64,000 nt of DNA from an uncultured Paracoccaceae bacterium (GTDB lineage Bacteria; Pseudomonadota; Alphaproteobacteria; Rhodobacterales; Rhodobacteraceae), in contig CANMMF010000002.1 of the NCBI GenBank assembly GCA_947498985.1, positions 1 to 64,000 on the forward strand. Direction: 5' to 3'. Of the stretch, positions 33,005 to 41,609 are shown piece by piece (the stretch's first letter is position 1; each line of letters opens with the position of its first letter). The position numbers and the translations under genes are program-made. Under the pieces are notes generated by a model, which saw only the letters and a list, made by a program, of their open reading frames with translations, was not told where the DNA came from and ran no database searches.

Positions 33005-33868
33005 TCATCCCGCCGCCTTGCGGGCGGATTTGCGCGCCTCGTCGGGCACCGCGTCGGGATCCATGTCCCAGATCAGCCGCTCGGCGCCGGAAAGGCAGAC
33101 AAACCGCTTGCCGCGCATCCGCCCGATGCAGGTGAGCCCCACCTGCCGCGCAATCTCCACCCCCCAGGCGGTAAAGCCCGAGCGCGAGGCCAGCACCGGG
33201 ATGCCCATCAGCGCGGTCTTGATCACCATCTCGGAGGTCAGCCGCCCGGTGGTGTAAAGGATCTTGTCCTCGGGCCCGACACCCTCCTGAAACATCCAGC
33301 CCGCGATCTTGTCGACCGCGTTGTGGCGGCCCACATCCTCCATATAGACCAGCGGCCTGTCGCCCTGGCAGAGCACCGTGCCGTGAATGGCCCCCGCCTC
33401 CAGATAAAGCGACGGCGTGGTGTTGATCGTGGCGGCCAGCGCATAAAGCGCAGAGGTCCGCACCTTGGTTGCGGGCAGGCTCAGCCCCTCGAGCCCCTCC
33501 ATCATGTCGCCAAAGACGGTGCCCACGGCGCAGCCGCTGGTGCGGGTCTTCTTCCTGACCTTCTCTTCGTAGGTGGTCTGGCTCTCGGTGCGCACCACCA
33601 CCACTTCGAGATCGTCGTCATACTCCACCCGGGTGATCACATCGTCGTCGCGCAACATGCCCTGATTGCGCAGAAACCCGATGGCGAGGTATTCCGGATA
33701 ATCGCCGATGGTCATCGCCGTGACCACCTCCTGCGCGTTCAGGAAAATCGTCAGCGGGCGTTCCTCAACCACCGAGATCGACACCTCCGCCCCGCTGTGA
33801 TCGGTGCCGGTCACAGCCCGGGTGAGACGCGCGGCCTGCGGGTCGGGGGCGATCAGATAGTCGGACAT
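33005..33868 (-). CDS. fdhD: Formate dehydrogenase sulfurtransferase FdhD
   Basis: A 287-residue FdhD, which supplies sulfur to the molybdenum cofactor of formate dehydrogenase. Family blocks: RPLTIFLNAQEVVTAMTIGD, YLAIGFLRNQGML, YMEDVGRHNAVDKIAGW, LYTTGRLTSEMVIKTALMGI and PVLASRSGFTAWGVEIA. The cysteine loop reads RTSGCAVGTVFGD with a single Cys, where E. coli has a CxxC pair. The start may also be ATG 33880. It is adjacent to mobA on the same strand, but no formate dehydrogenase subunit is in the window. Confidence 0.94.
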   Translation of the reverse strand: MSDYLIAPDPQAARLTRAVTGTDHSGAEVSISVVEERPLTIFLNAQEVVTAMTIGDYPEYLAIGFLRNQGMLRDDDVITRVEYDDDLEVVVVRTESQTTYEEKVRKKTRTSGCAVGTVFGDMMEGLEGLSLPATKVRTSALYALAATINTTPSLYLEAGAIHGTVLCQGDRPLVYMEDVGRHNAVDKIAGWMFQEGVGPEDKILYTTGRLTSEMVIKTALMGIPVLASRSGFTAWGVEIARQVGLTCIGRMRGKRFVCLSGAERLIWDMDPDAVPDEARKSARKAAG

Positions 33869-33928
33869 GGCAGATTGCATCCCCTTGCAGGCTTGGATAG
33901 GCCGGGCGTCGATAACGAGGCACAAGTG

Positions 33929-34630
33929 ATGGCGGACGAGCAGGCGATGTCAAGCTTCTGGCGGGGCGTAAAGACGGGGTTTCCCTTCCTTTTTGTCGCC
34001 GTGCCCTTTGCCATGCTGTTTGGCGTGCTGGCCACCGAAGCGGGGCTGACGCTCTTTGAAACCATGAGCTTTTCGTTTGTGGTGATCGCTGGCGCCGCGC
34101 AATTCACCGCGCTGTCGCTGCTCAATGAGAACGCCCCCGCCATCGTGGCGCTGATCTCGGCGATTGCGGTCAATATGCGGCTGGTCATGTATTCGGCGGC
34201 GCTGACCCCCTATCTGGGGCCGCTGCCGCTCTGGAAACGCGTGCTGTTGGCCTATTTCCTGGTCGATCAGACCTATGCCTCGTCACAGCTGGAATTCGAG
34301 GCGCGGCCCGCAATGACACTGACGCAGAGATTTGCGTTCTTCCTCGGCGTGATGATCCCGATCTGCCCGCCGTGGTTTCTGGGCACCTGGTTCGGCGCCT
34401 GGGCCGGAGAGGCCATCGACATGGACAGCGGGCTCGATTTCGCGCTGCCCATCGCCTTTATCGCAATGATCGGCCCGGCCCTGCGCACGCCCGCGCATCG
34501 GGTGGCCGCGCTGGTCTCGGTGATCTTCGCGCTGGGATTTGCCTGGCTGCCGTTCAATTTCGGCCTGATCGTCGGCGGGCTGGCGGGAATGGCGGCGGGC
34601 GCCGAGGCCGAGCGGAGGATGAGCGCATGA
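33929..34630 (+). CDS. azlC: AzlC-family branched-chain amino acid exporter subunit
   Basis: A 233-residue membrane protein of the AzlC (YgaZ) family: GVKTGFPFLFVAVPFAMLFG, FVVIAGAAQFTALSLL, ISAIAVNMRLVMYSAALTPY, YFLVDQTYASSQL. It should form an exporter with AzlD for valine-like amino acids in the inner membrane. It is divergent from fdhD with 60 bases between, and its stop overlaps the azlD start (ATGA). Confidence 0.95.
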   Translation: MADEQAMSSFWRGVKTGFPFLFVAVPFAMLFGVLATEAGLTLFETMSFSFVVIAGAAQFTALSLLNENAPAIVALISAIAVNMRLVMYSAALTPYLGPLPLWKRVLLAYFLVDQTYASSQLEFEARPAMTLTQRFAFFLGVMIPICPPWFLGTWFGAWAGEAIDMDSGLDFALPIAFIAMIGPALRTPAHRVAALVSVIFALGFAWLPFNFGLIVGGLAGMAAGAEAERRMSA

Positions 34631-34953
34631 TCGACAAGACAGAGCTCTGGTTCGTGATCATCGTGCTTGGCGTCTGTTCCTTTGCGCTGAGGTTCCTGTT
34701 TCTCGGGCTGGTCGGCGACAGGACGCTGCCCGACTGGGCGCTGCGCCATCTGCGCTACACTGCCGTGTCGATCCTGCCCGCGCTTGTGGCACCGCTGGTG
34801 ATCTGGCCTGCGGCCACCGAAGGCCAGACCGATCCGGTGCGGCTGCTGGCGGCCTTTGCGGCTTTTGCCGTGGGTTACTGGGGCAAGAGCGTGATCGGCG
34901 CGATGCTGGCCGGGGCGGTTGTCATGCTGGGTGGCGCGCTTCTGGGGCTCTGA
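34627..34953 (+). CDS. azlD: AzlD-family exporter subunit
   Basis: A 108-residue membrane protein with four helices: ELWFVIIVLGVCSFALRFLF, LRHLRYTAVSILPALVAPLV, LLAAFAAFAVGYWGKSV and a last helix ending GGALLGL. AzlD (YgaH) pairs with AzlC. The start overlaps the azlC stop by 4 bases. The next 272 bases (34954-35225) contain no gene I can support. Confidence 0.94.
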   Translation: MIDKTELWFVIIVLGVCSFALRFLFLGLVGDRTLPDWALRHLRYTAVSILPALVAPLVIWPAATEGQTDPVRLLAAFAAFAVGYWGKSVIGAMLAGAVVMLGGALLGL

Positions 34954-35225
34954 CATGCCAGGCGGAGTGCGCGGTCCGGTCCTTCGCTGTGGCGGTTGGA
35001 GCCAAGTGATGCTTCGCGGGTTTTGAGCCGCGCCGTGGAGCACCTGCGTTTCGGCAGGGCCAGCGCGCAGTATCGGGCCGCGGACTGTCGAAGCTGGAAT
35101 GGCCCCGGGGTTCTAGACCCAACCGCGCAACGCCCATCCCGACCCGACCAAGGGATCTTGATCCCGCGCCAGATCCGCCCGCGCACGGTCCTCAAACGAA
35201 GTGTCACGACCGGACACCGCCCCGC

Positions 35226-36263
35226 TCACACCGCCTTGAAAACCCAGGCGCCGTCATCGCGCAACACCCGCTCGGCGCGGCCTTCGTGCCAGAGGTGCAG
35301 GCAATGGGCCATCGCCTCCACCAGCGCCAGCCCGTATTCCGACCCGCCGATCCTGCGCTTGAAGAGCGGCTGGAAACACGCCCCCGCGGCTTTCGGCTCG
35401 TCCAGAAACGCGTGCAGCCGGTCGAGCGCGGAATGGTGGTTCTCGATCAGCTGCCGCATGCGGGCGGGCAGGCCGGTAAAGGGCAGCTTGTGCCCGCCCA
35501 GCACCAGATGGCCGTCATGCGCCAGCCCGCCCAGCCGTTCACAGCTTTCCAGCCATTCGCCCACCGGGTCGGCCTGCGGTTCGGTTGCATAGACCCCGAG
35601 ATTGGAGCTGATCGAAGGCAGGATCTGATCGCCCGCCAGCACCAGATCGCAATCGCGGCTCCAGAGCGTGGCGTGCTCGGGCGCGTGGCCATGCCCGATA
35701 TGCACGTCCCAGTCGCGCCCGCCCGCGCGCAGCGTGTCGCCCTGCCGGATCCGGGTAAAGCCCAGCGGCATCGGATACACACAATCGGCGAAATTGAACG
35801 GCCGCTCCGCCAGCCGTTCGGCCAGCACGTCCGGCGCCATGCCGCAGCGCTTCCAGTAGGTCACCATTTCCGGCGCCGGACGGTCCTGCGCATCCAGCTG
35901 CAGCATCCGCGAAAAGAGCCAGGCGGTGCGCGTGGCGACAAGCTCTGCCCCGCGCTCCTGAAACCAGCCGGCATTGCCCACATGGTCGGGATGGTGATGG
36001 GTGACCACCACCCGCCGCACCGGTTTGCCCTGCAGAACCCCGGCCAAGGTGTCCTCCCAGATCGCGACGCTCTTGCGGGTCGAAAAGCCGGTATCGACCA
36101 GCGTCCAGCCGTCGCCGTCATCGAGCGCATAGCAGTTCACGTGGTCGAGCTTCATCGGCAGCGGCTGGCGCAGCCAGAGCACCCCCTCTGCCACCTCCAC
36201 CGCGTCTCCGGGCGCGGGCGGGTCTTCCCATGGGTAGCGGATCGGGCTCGGCGCGCCGTCCAT
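35226..36263 (-). CDS. MBL-fold metallo-hydrolase
   Basis: A 345-residue metallo-beta-lactamase-fold enzyme. The zinc site is VVVTHHHPDHVGNAGWF, with further ligands in HIGHGHAPEHATL and LAGDQILPSI. A C-terminal helical domain (LIENHHSALDRLHAFLDE, EAMAHCLHLWHEGR) is shared with LACTB2-like and hydroxyacylglutathione-hydrolase-like members. The ATG overlaps the stop of the acyl-CoA dehydrogenase gene, so they are co-translated, and a thioesterase or similar step on an acyl substrate is plausible. Confidence 0.9.
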   Translation of the reverse strand: MDGAPSPIRYPWEDPPAPGDAVEVAEGVLWLRQPLPMKLDHVNCYALDDGDGWTLVDTGFSTRKSVAIWEDTLAGVLQGKPVRRVVVTHHHPDHVGNAGWFQERGAELVATRTAWLFSRMLQLDAQDRPAPEMVTYWKRCGMAPDVLAERLAERPFNFADCVYPMPLGFTRIRQGDTLRAGGRDWDVHIGHGHAPEHATLWSRDCDLVLAGDQILPSISSNLGVYATEPQADPVGEWLESCERLGGLAHDGHLVLGGHKLPFTGLPARMRQLIENHHSALDRLHAFLDEPKAAGACFQPLFKRRIGGSEYGLALVEAMAHCLHLWHEGRAERVLRDDGAWVFKAV

Positions 36264-37969
36264 CACGCGGCCAGATCGTCGAGGTTCATCGCATAAAGCC
36301 CGCCCGCACCCTGTCGCGCATGTTCCAGCAATGCCGCATGCTCCGGCAGCAACCGCTCGATATAGAACCGCGCCAGCGTCTCGCGCGGCGTGCCGGGTGC
36401 GGCCATTGCGGCGCAGAGATGGAAATGCCCGCCCAGAACCCGCGCGAAGGCGCGCAGATAGGGCACCGCCCCGGCAAAGCGGTTGTCCATGTCGCTTTCG
36501 GCAACCAGCCATTCGGTGGTCTCGCGCAGCTCTTCGGCGGCCTGCCAGACCGGCTCGGCCAGCGCGGGCAGTTCGGCCTTGGCGCGCTCGGCCTGCGCCT
36601 CGATCTCGTCGAGCAGGCTCATCGCCGCCTCGCCGCCATCCATCATCTTGCGCCCGACCAGATCGATGGCCTGGATGCCGTTGGTGCCCTCGTAGATCGT
36701 CGTCACCCGCACATCGCGAAGATATTGCGCAGCACCGGTTTCCTCGATGAATCCCATGCCGCCATGCACCTGGATGCCGATATTGGCCACGTCTACGCCG
36801 GTATCGGTGCCAAACGCCTTGGTGATCGGCGTCAGCAGCGCCGCGCGCGCCTTCCAGGCGGCATCCCCGGTGGCGGTGGTCATGTCGATGGCCACCGCAC
36901 AGCTGAGCGCGATGGCCCGGGCGGCAAAGATATCGGCCTTCATGGTCATCAGCATGCGCCGCACATCCGCATGGGCCGCAATCGAATAGCCGTGGATCGA
37001 GCGGCCCTGACGGCGCTCCAGCGCATGGGCCAGCGCGTGCTGATAGGCGCCCTCGGCCGCGCCGATGCCCTGACCGCCAACGCCAAGCCGCGCATTGTTC
37101 ATCATCGTGAACATCGCGCGCATGCCGTCGTTTTCCTTGCCGATGAGCCAGCCGGTGGCGCCGTCATACTGCATCACGCAGGTGGGTGAGCCATGCAGGC
37201 CCATCTTGTGCTCGAGGCTCACCACCTTGAGGTCGTTGGCCACACCCGGCTTGCCGTCCGCGTCGGGAATGAATTTCGGTACCAGAAAGAGGCTGATGCC
37301 CTTGGTGCCCTCGACAGCGCCCGGCAGACGCGCCAGCACCAGATGGCAGACATTCTCGGTGAAATCGTTGTCGCCCCAGCTGATATAGATCTTCTGCCCG
37401 GTGATCGCGTAGGTGCCGTCGCCATTGGGCTCGGCCTTCGAGGTCAGCGCCCCCACGTCCGAGCCCGCCTGCGGCTCGGTCAGGTTCATCGTGCCGGTCC
37501 ACTCGCCCGAGATCAGCTTGGGCAGATAGAGGTCCTGGATCTCGCGGCTGGCGTGATGCTCCAGCGCCTCGATCTGACCTTGCGTCATCAGCGGGTTGAG
37601 CTGCAGCGACAGGCACGCCGCGCTCATCATCTCGTTGACCACCGAGGTCACGGCCATCGGCAGCCCCATGCCGCCGCGCTCAGGGTCGGCGGCAATCGCG
37701 ACCCAGCCGCCCTCGGCAATCGCGCGGTAGCCTTCGGCAAAGCCCTTAGAGGTGCGCACCACGCCGTTTTCCAGCCGCGCGGGATCGAGATCGCCATTGC
37801 GCTGCAGCGGCGCCAGCACCTCTTCGCACATCTTGCCCGCCTCGCTCAGGATCGCGTCGACCATGTCCGGCGTCGCTTCCGAAAAGCGCTCGGTCGCCGA
37901 GACCTGGTCCAGGCCAACCACCTCGGTCAGCAACAAACGGTAATCGTCCAGCGGCGCTCTGTAGGGCAT
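36263..37969 (-). CDS. Acyl-CoA dehydrogenase with C-terminal extension
   Basis: A 568-residue FAD-dependent acyl-CoA dehydrogenase of the long type with the extra C-terminal domain. FAD and substrate motifs: MTQGQIEALEHHASREIQDL, WTGTMNLTEPQAGSDVGALT, GQKIYISWGDND, IGIQVHGGMGFIEETGAAQY (with the active-site region) and TTIYEGTNGIQAIDLVGRK. It introduces the first double bond in fatty-acid breakdown and hands electrons to ETF, hence to the ETF-QO encoded at 26 kb. It overlaps the MBL hydrolase gene. Confidence 0.94.
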   Translation of the reverse strand: MPYRAPLDDYRLLLTEVVGLDQVSATERFSEATPDMVDAILSEAGKMCEEVLAPLQRNGDLDPARLENGVVRTSKGFAEGYRAIAEGGWVAIAADPERGGMGLPMAVTSVVNEMMSAACLSLQLNPLMTQGQIEALEHHASREIQDLYLPKLISGEWTGTMNLTEPQAGSDVGALTSKAEPNGDGTYAITGQKIYISWGDNDFTENVCHLVLARLPGAVEGTKGISLFLVPKFIPDADGKPGVANDLKVVSLEHKMGLHGSPTCVMQYDGATGWLIGKENDGMRAMFTMMNNARLGVGGQGIGAAEGAYQHALAHALERRQGRSIHGYSIAAHADVRRMLMTMKADIFAARAIALSCAVAIDMTTATGDAAWKARAALLTPITKAFGTDTGVDVANIGIQVHGGMGFIEETGAAQYLRDVRVTTIYEGTNGIQAIDLVGRKMMDGGEAAMSLLDEIEAQAERAKAELPALAEPVWQAAEELRETTEWLVAESDMDNRFAGAVPYLRAFARVLGGHFHLCAAMAAPGTPRETLARFYIERLLPEHAALLEHARQGAGGLYAMNLDDLAA

Positions 37970-38137
37970 GGGGGGCCTCCTTAGGGTGTTGCAACGCCCT
38001 GCCGACGGGGAAAGCATGGTCTTGGCAAGGCGGGACCGCCCGTGTAGCTACGCGCGGCATGACGCAAACCTAACGGTTGGGGCCCTGGCTTCAACCAAAA
38101 CGCGGCGTCACAGATCTGGCCGCACCCACGGAGACCC

Positions 38138-39082
38138 ATGACGCAGAGCACCGAACGGCTGAGCACCGGGCAGGACGGGCTGGAGCGCGCCGCCGCGCTG
38201 CTCCGACAGGGCGCGCTGGTCGCCTTCCCCACTGAAACCGTCTACGGGCTGGGCGCCGATGCCACCAATGCCCGGGCCGTCGCGCGGATCTTTGCAGTCA
38301 AGGGCCGGCCCGAGTTCAACCCTCTGATCGTGCATCTGGGTGCGCTGTCGCAGGTGCAGGCGCTGGTGCACTGGAACGACCGGGCCGAGGCGCTGGCAGA
38401 GGCGTTCTGGCCCGGCCCGCTGACCATGGTGCTGCCGCTGCGCGAGCATGCGCCGGTGTCGAAACTGGTGAGTGCGGGGCTCAACACGCTGGCGGTGCGC
38501 CTGCCCGCCGCAGAAGTGGCGCATGATCTGCTGACCCGGTTCGGCGGACCGGTCGCGGCGCCCTCGGCCAATCGCTCGGGACAGGTGAGCCCGACCCGGG
38601 CCGAGCACGTGACCGCCTCGCTCGGCGATCAGATCGAGGCGGTGGTGGATGGCGGGCGCTGTGCGGTCGGGCTCGAATCGACGATCGTGGGCCTTGCGGG
38701 CGCGCCGACGCTGATGCGCCCCGGCGGTGTGACCACCGAAGCGCTGCAGGCGGTTCTGGGACGCCCGCTTGCCAAGCGGCGCGACAGCGAGGCGATCTCG
38801 GCCCCCGGCCAGCTGCGCTCGCATTACGCGCCGCGCGCGCGCGTGCGCCTCAATGCCGCCGACTGGGAAGAGGGCGAGGCGCGGCTGGGTCTGGGCGATG
38901 TGGACTGCGACCTCAATCTCTCGGCCTCCGGCGATCTGACCGAAGCCGCCGCCAACCTTTTCGAGCATCTGATCGCGCTCGATCAGAGCGGCGCCGACGT
39001 CATCGCCGTCTCCCCGGTGCCCCATGCCGGGCTGGGTGTGGCGATCAACGACCGCCTGAGCCGCGCCGCGGCGGAGCGCTGA
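38138..39082 (+). CDS. tsaC: L-threonylcarbamoyladenylate synthase, Sua5 type
   Basis: A 314-residue two-domain Sua5 protein. The N-terminal YrdC-like domain has RQGALVAFPTETVYGLGADA, FAVKGRPEFNPLIVHL, FWPGPLTMVLPL and APSANRSGQVSPTRAEHV. The C-terminal Sua5 domain follows SAPGQLRSHYAPRARVRL. It makes the threonylcarbamoyl-AMP used for the t6A modification at tRNA position 37. It is divergent from the acyl-CoA dehydrogenase gene. Confidence 0.95.
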   Translation: MTQSTERLSTGQDGLERAAALLRQGALVAFPTETVYGLGADATNARAVARIFAVKGRPEFNPLIVHLGALSQVQALVHWNDRAEALAEAFWPGPLTMVLPLREHAPVSKLVSAGLNTLAVRLPAAEVAHDLLTRFGGPVAAPSANRSGQVSPTRAEHVTASLGDQIEAVVDGGRCAVGLESTIVGLAGAPTLMRPGGVTTEALQAVLGRPLAKRRDSEAISAPGQLRSHYAPRARVRLNAADWEEGEARLGLGDVDCDLNLSASGDLTEAAANLFEHLIALDQSGADVIAVSPVPHAGLGVAINDRLSRAAAER

Positions 39083-39217
39083 GCTACAGAATTAATATGA
39101 CAATATGTCGAGCGGCCGCAAAACGCCGCCGATCCCGGTGCAACTTCCACAGATCCGGCTGATTTTCGTCAAATTCCACAGATAGGGTACAGGCCATTCC
39201 TTTTCCGGAGCCTGACC

Positions 39218-40519
39218 ATGTTGGCCGCGTTTGTAAAATCCATCTCGCCGTTTTCCCCGTTCGCACGCCCCCGCGCGACCGCCGCGCCAGAACCCGCAGA
39301 GATCATCCCGCCCACCCCCGGCGCCGATGTCATTCTGGTGCCGCAATCGGCGATGGATGCCTATCCCGAGGACCCCGACCCGCTGGTCGACGCGGTCATG
39401 GGCTATGTCTCGACGCTCACGCGGTTTGGCCGGTTCACACCGCAGGAACTGCCCGAAGCGGCGCATCTGGTCTGTCAGCTCGAAACCTACCGCGCCGATG
39501 TCGCGCGCGGCGGCCATGCGCGATATCTCGGCAATGCGCGTCTGACGCTCGACGAAAACCTTGAGGCGGTGTTGCGCGGTCTGCGCATCCTGACGGCGGA
39601 GCGGCATCTCGAGGTGGCGCAGGGTCTTGCGGACTGGGCCGCGCTTTACCCCGGCGATGCGCGCCACCAGACCGGCACCGGCGACGCGGTCCCGGCCGAG
39701 CTTCAGGAGCTCGACGCGCGCTTTGCCGCCTGCGATGCCGCAGACCCGCTGCGCCCGCGCCTTGCGGCGTGGATCGCGCGGCATCCGCGTCTGGGTGTGG
39801 TGCCCGACGCGCAGATGGCGGACGCGTTGGACGAGGTGTGTCACAGCAACCCAGAGCGTGCCCGGCGCCATGCGCTGGCCGAGATCGGGATGCTGACCCA
39901 CCAGCTCTCCGATCCCACCTGCCTGTCGCTGGGTGTCGCGATGGGGGCGCTGCCGGACATCGAACCGATCATCGAGATCGGGTCGCCGGTGCGGTTGCGC
40001 ATCGGTGCGCGCAAGCCGCTGGTGCACCTGATCCGCACCACGCGCGGCAAGCGCTGGGGGGTGACCGGCAAACCGGGCGCGGCCATCTTTGAACGCGTGG
40101 GCGCGGAGATGGACGAGCTGCCCGGCGGGGACGACGCACCGCGCGACGCCGATCTTGCGCAATGGCGCCCGCCCGAGGTCGGCGCGAAGATCTCGCATGT
40201 CGATCTGGAGCGGATCGGCATGGCCAGGCTCACCGCCCGCAAGCTCGACGCCGCTGCGGCGCTGCATCTTCTGACCAGCCATCTGCCGCATCCGGCGCGG
40301 ATCGACTGGGTCACCGTACGCGAGGCGGGCCGCGATCCGGAGGGGCAGCTGCGGCTGACCGCGTCGCTGATGCTGAACGACGGCCAGCTTGCGCTATCAG
40401 CCGAGATCGATCCCGAGGGCGCGCGGCTGCTCTCGGAGCCCGACCAGACCGAACTGGCCGCCGTTCCGGCAGAGGCCGTGGCCGCACATGCGCATCGCCT
40501 GACGGCAGCGGCGGCGTGA
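39218..40519 (+). CDS. DUF4375-like protein of unknown function
   Basis: A 433-residue protein. Residues about 50-125 resemble DUF4375 (DMP19-like): LVDAVMGYVSTLTRFGRFTP, ETYRADVARGGHARYLGN, then a helix with EAVLRGLRILTAERHLEV. The remaining 300 residues are not recognised and show alternating helix/strand character. An N-terminal Pro-Ala-rich segment precedes the domain. No catalytic motif stands out. It stands alone. Confidence 0.7.
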   Translation: MLAAFVKSISPFSPFARPRATAAPEPAEIIPPTPGADVILVPQSAMDAYPEDPDPLVDAVMGYVSTLTRFGRFTPQELPEAAHLVCQLETYRADVARGGHARYLGNARLTLDENLEAVLRGLRILTAERHLEVAQGLADWAALYPGDARHQTGTGDAVPAELQELDARFAACDAADPLRPRLAAWIARHPRLGVVPDAQMADALDEVCHSNPERARRHALAEIGMLTHQLSDPTCLSLGVAMGALPDIEPIIEIGSPVRLRIGARKPLVHLIRTTRGKRWGVTGKPGAAIFERVGAEMDELPGGDDAPRDADLAQWRPPEVGAKISHVDLERIGMARLTARKLDAAAALHLLTSHLPHPARIDWVTVREAGRDPEGQLRLTASLMLNDGQLALSAEIDPEGARLLSEPDQTELAAVPAEAVAAHAHRLTAAAA

Positions 40520-40594
40520 GTTACATCCGCTGAGACGACGGGACACCGGGCCCGGCACGCGCTGGCAGGACCGGCCAAGCGATGCCGGTCATGC

Positions 40595-41374
40595 TCACCC
40601 CACCTTCCGCGCGATCACGACATATTGCGTGAGCGAAAAGAAGAACCGGCCAGAGAGCGCGAGCGCCTCCTGCTCGTCGAACCACGCCTGCGCCTCGGCC
40701 TCCGGAAGATGCCCCTGAGACATCGCGAAATGCTTCATCAGATGCATCATCATCTGCGCGCTCCCATCCGGTTTCAGCGTGTGATCGACCATTGTGAAGG
40801 GCCGCACGTCCTCCACGACATGGCCTGACGCTTTCAGCAGGGTCAGCAGGCGCGACGGCACGTCCCCGGCCGCGAAATGATGATCCCAGGAGGCCCGCAT
40901 GCGGTCCATGCGCGCCGGATCGTCGCTGTTCCAGACGAAGCTTCCAAGGTGCAGATCGCTGATCACCAAACGCCCCTGCGGCTTCAGTACCCGGAGCGCC
41001 TCCTGCAGCGCGGCATCGAGATCCGGCAGGTATTCGAAGACCTGGACCGAGACGACCTTGTCGGCCACGGCGTCCGCGACAGGCAGTGCCTCGGCGCTGC
41101 CATCATGGATCTCCACCGCCTCGAAGGTTCGGCAACGCGCCAGCGCCCCGGCGCGCATGTCGGCGCTGGGATCGACCCCGATCACCCGCCCGTCCGGCCC
41201 CACAGCCCGCGCCAGTTCTGCCGCCAGCAGTCCGTTGCCGCAGCCGATATCGAGGATCACCTCGCCGCGCGACGGCGCCAGTGCATCGAACGACGCCTGC
41301 CTCCGCCGGGTCAGCTCCGCCCCCAGATAGGCGTTCTCAAGCATCCGCGACACCTTTTCGTCAAATTCCAGCAT
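40595..41374 (-). CDS. Class I SAM-dependent methyltransferase (UbiE-like)
   Basis: A 259-residue methyltransferase. The SAM site is EVILDIGCGNGLLAAELARA with the acidic VIGVDPSADM, then ADKVVSVQVFEYLPDLDAAL and LRVLKPQGRLVISDLH. The N-terminal YLGAELTRRRQASFDALA is like arsenite or ubiquinone-type methyltransferases, but no cysteine signature is visible, so the substrate is open. ATG 41374 follows GGAGGGG. It is divergent from the oligopeptide-binding protein gene with 235 bases between. Confidence 0.9.
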   Translation of the reverse strand: MLEFDEKVSRMLENAYLGAELTRRRQASFDALAPSRGEVILDIGCGNGLLAAELARAVGPDGRVIGVDPSADMRAGALARCRTFEAVEIHDGSAEALPVADAVADKVVSVQVFEYLPDLDAALQEALRVLKPQGRLVISDLHLGSFVWNSDDPARMDRMRASWDHHFAAGDVPSRLLTLLKASGHVVEDVRPFTMVDHTLKPDGSAQMMMHLMKHFAMSQGHLPEAEAQAWFDEQEALALSGRFFFSLTQYVVIARKVG

Positions 41375-41609
41375 TGTCCCCTCCGACCCGTAGATTTTTC
41401 TTGCCCGCCAGGGCGGTTGCACCCGTGCCACGCGCAGCCACAGCCGCCCCCACATGCGCCTCCGAGAGACCGTCCCAACCGGCCACCGCAGGTGCGGATG
41501 GGCTTTGCCGCACCACCGCTTCGCGACCCCCAGCCTAGCACGGGCCTTGCACTACCGGAAAGTTTTGCCGAACATCGCTGCCAGATAACGATCCCAAGGG
41601 AGGGACCAA

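Noticed and set aside
34954-35225. Possible structured RNA downstream of azlD
   Set aside because: GC-rich with some local pairing, but no known riboswitch or RNA family pattern could be made out.
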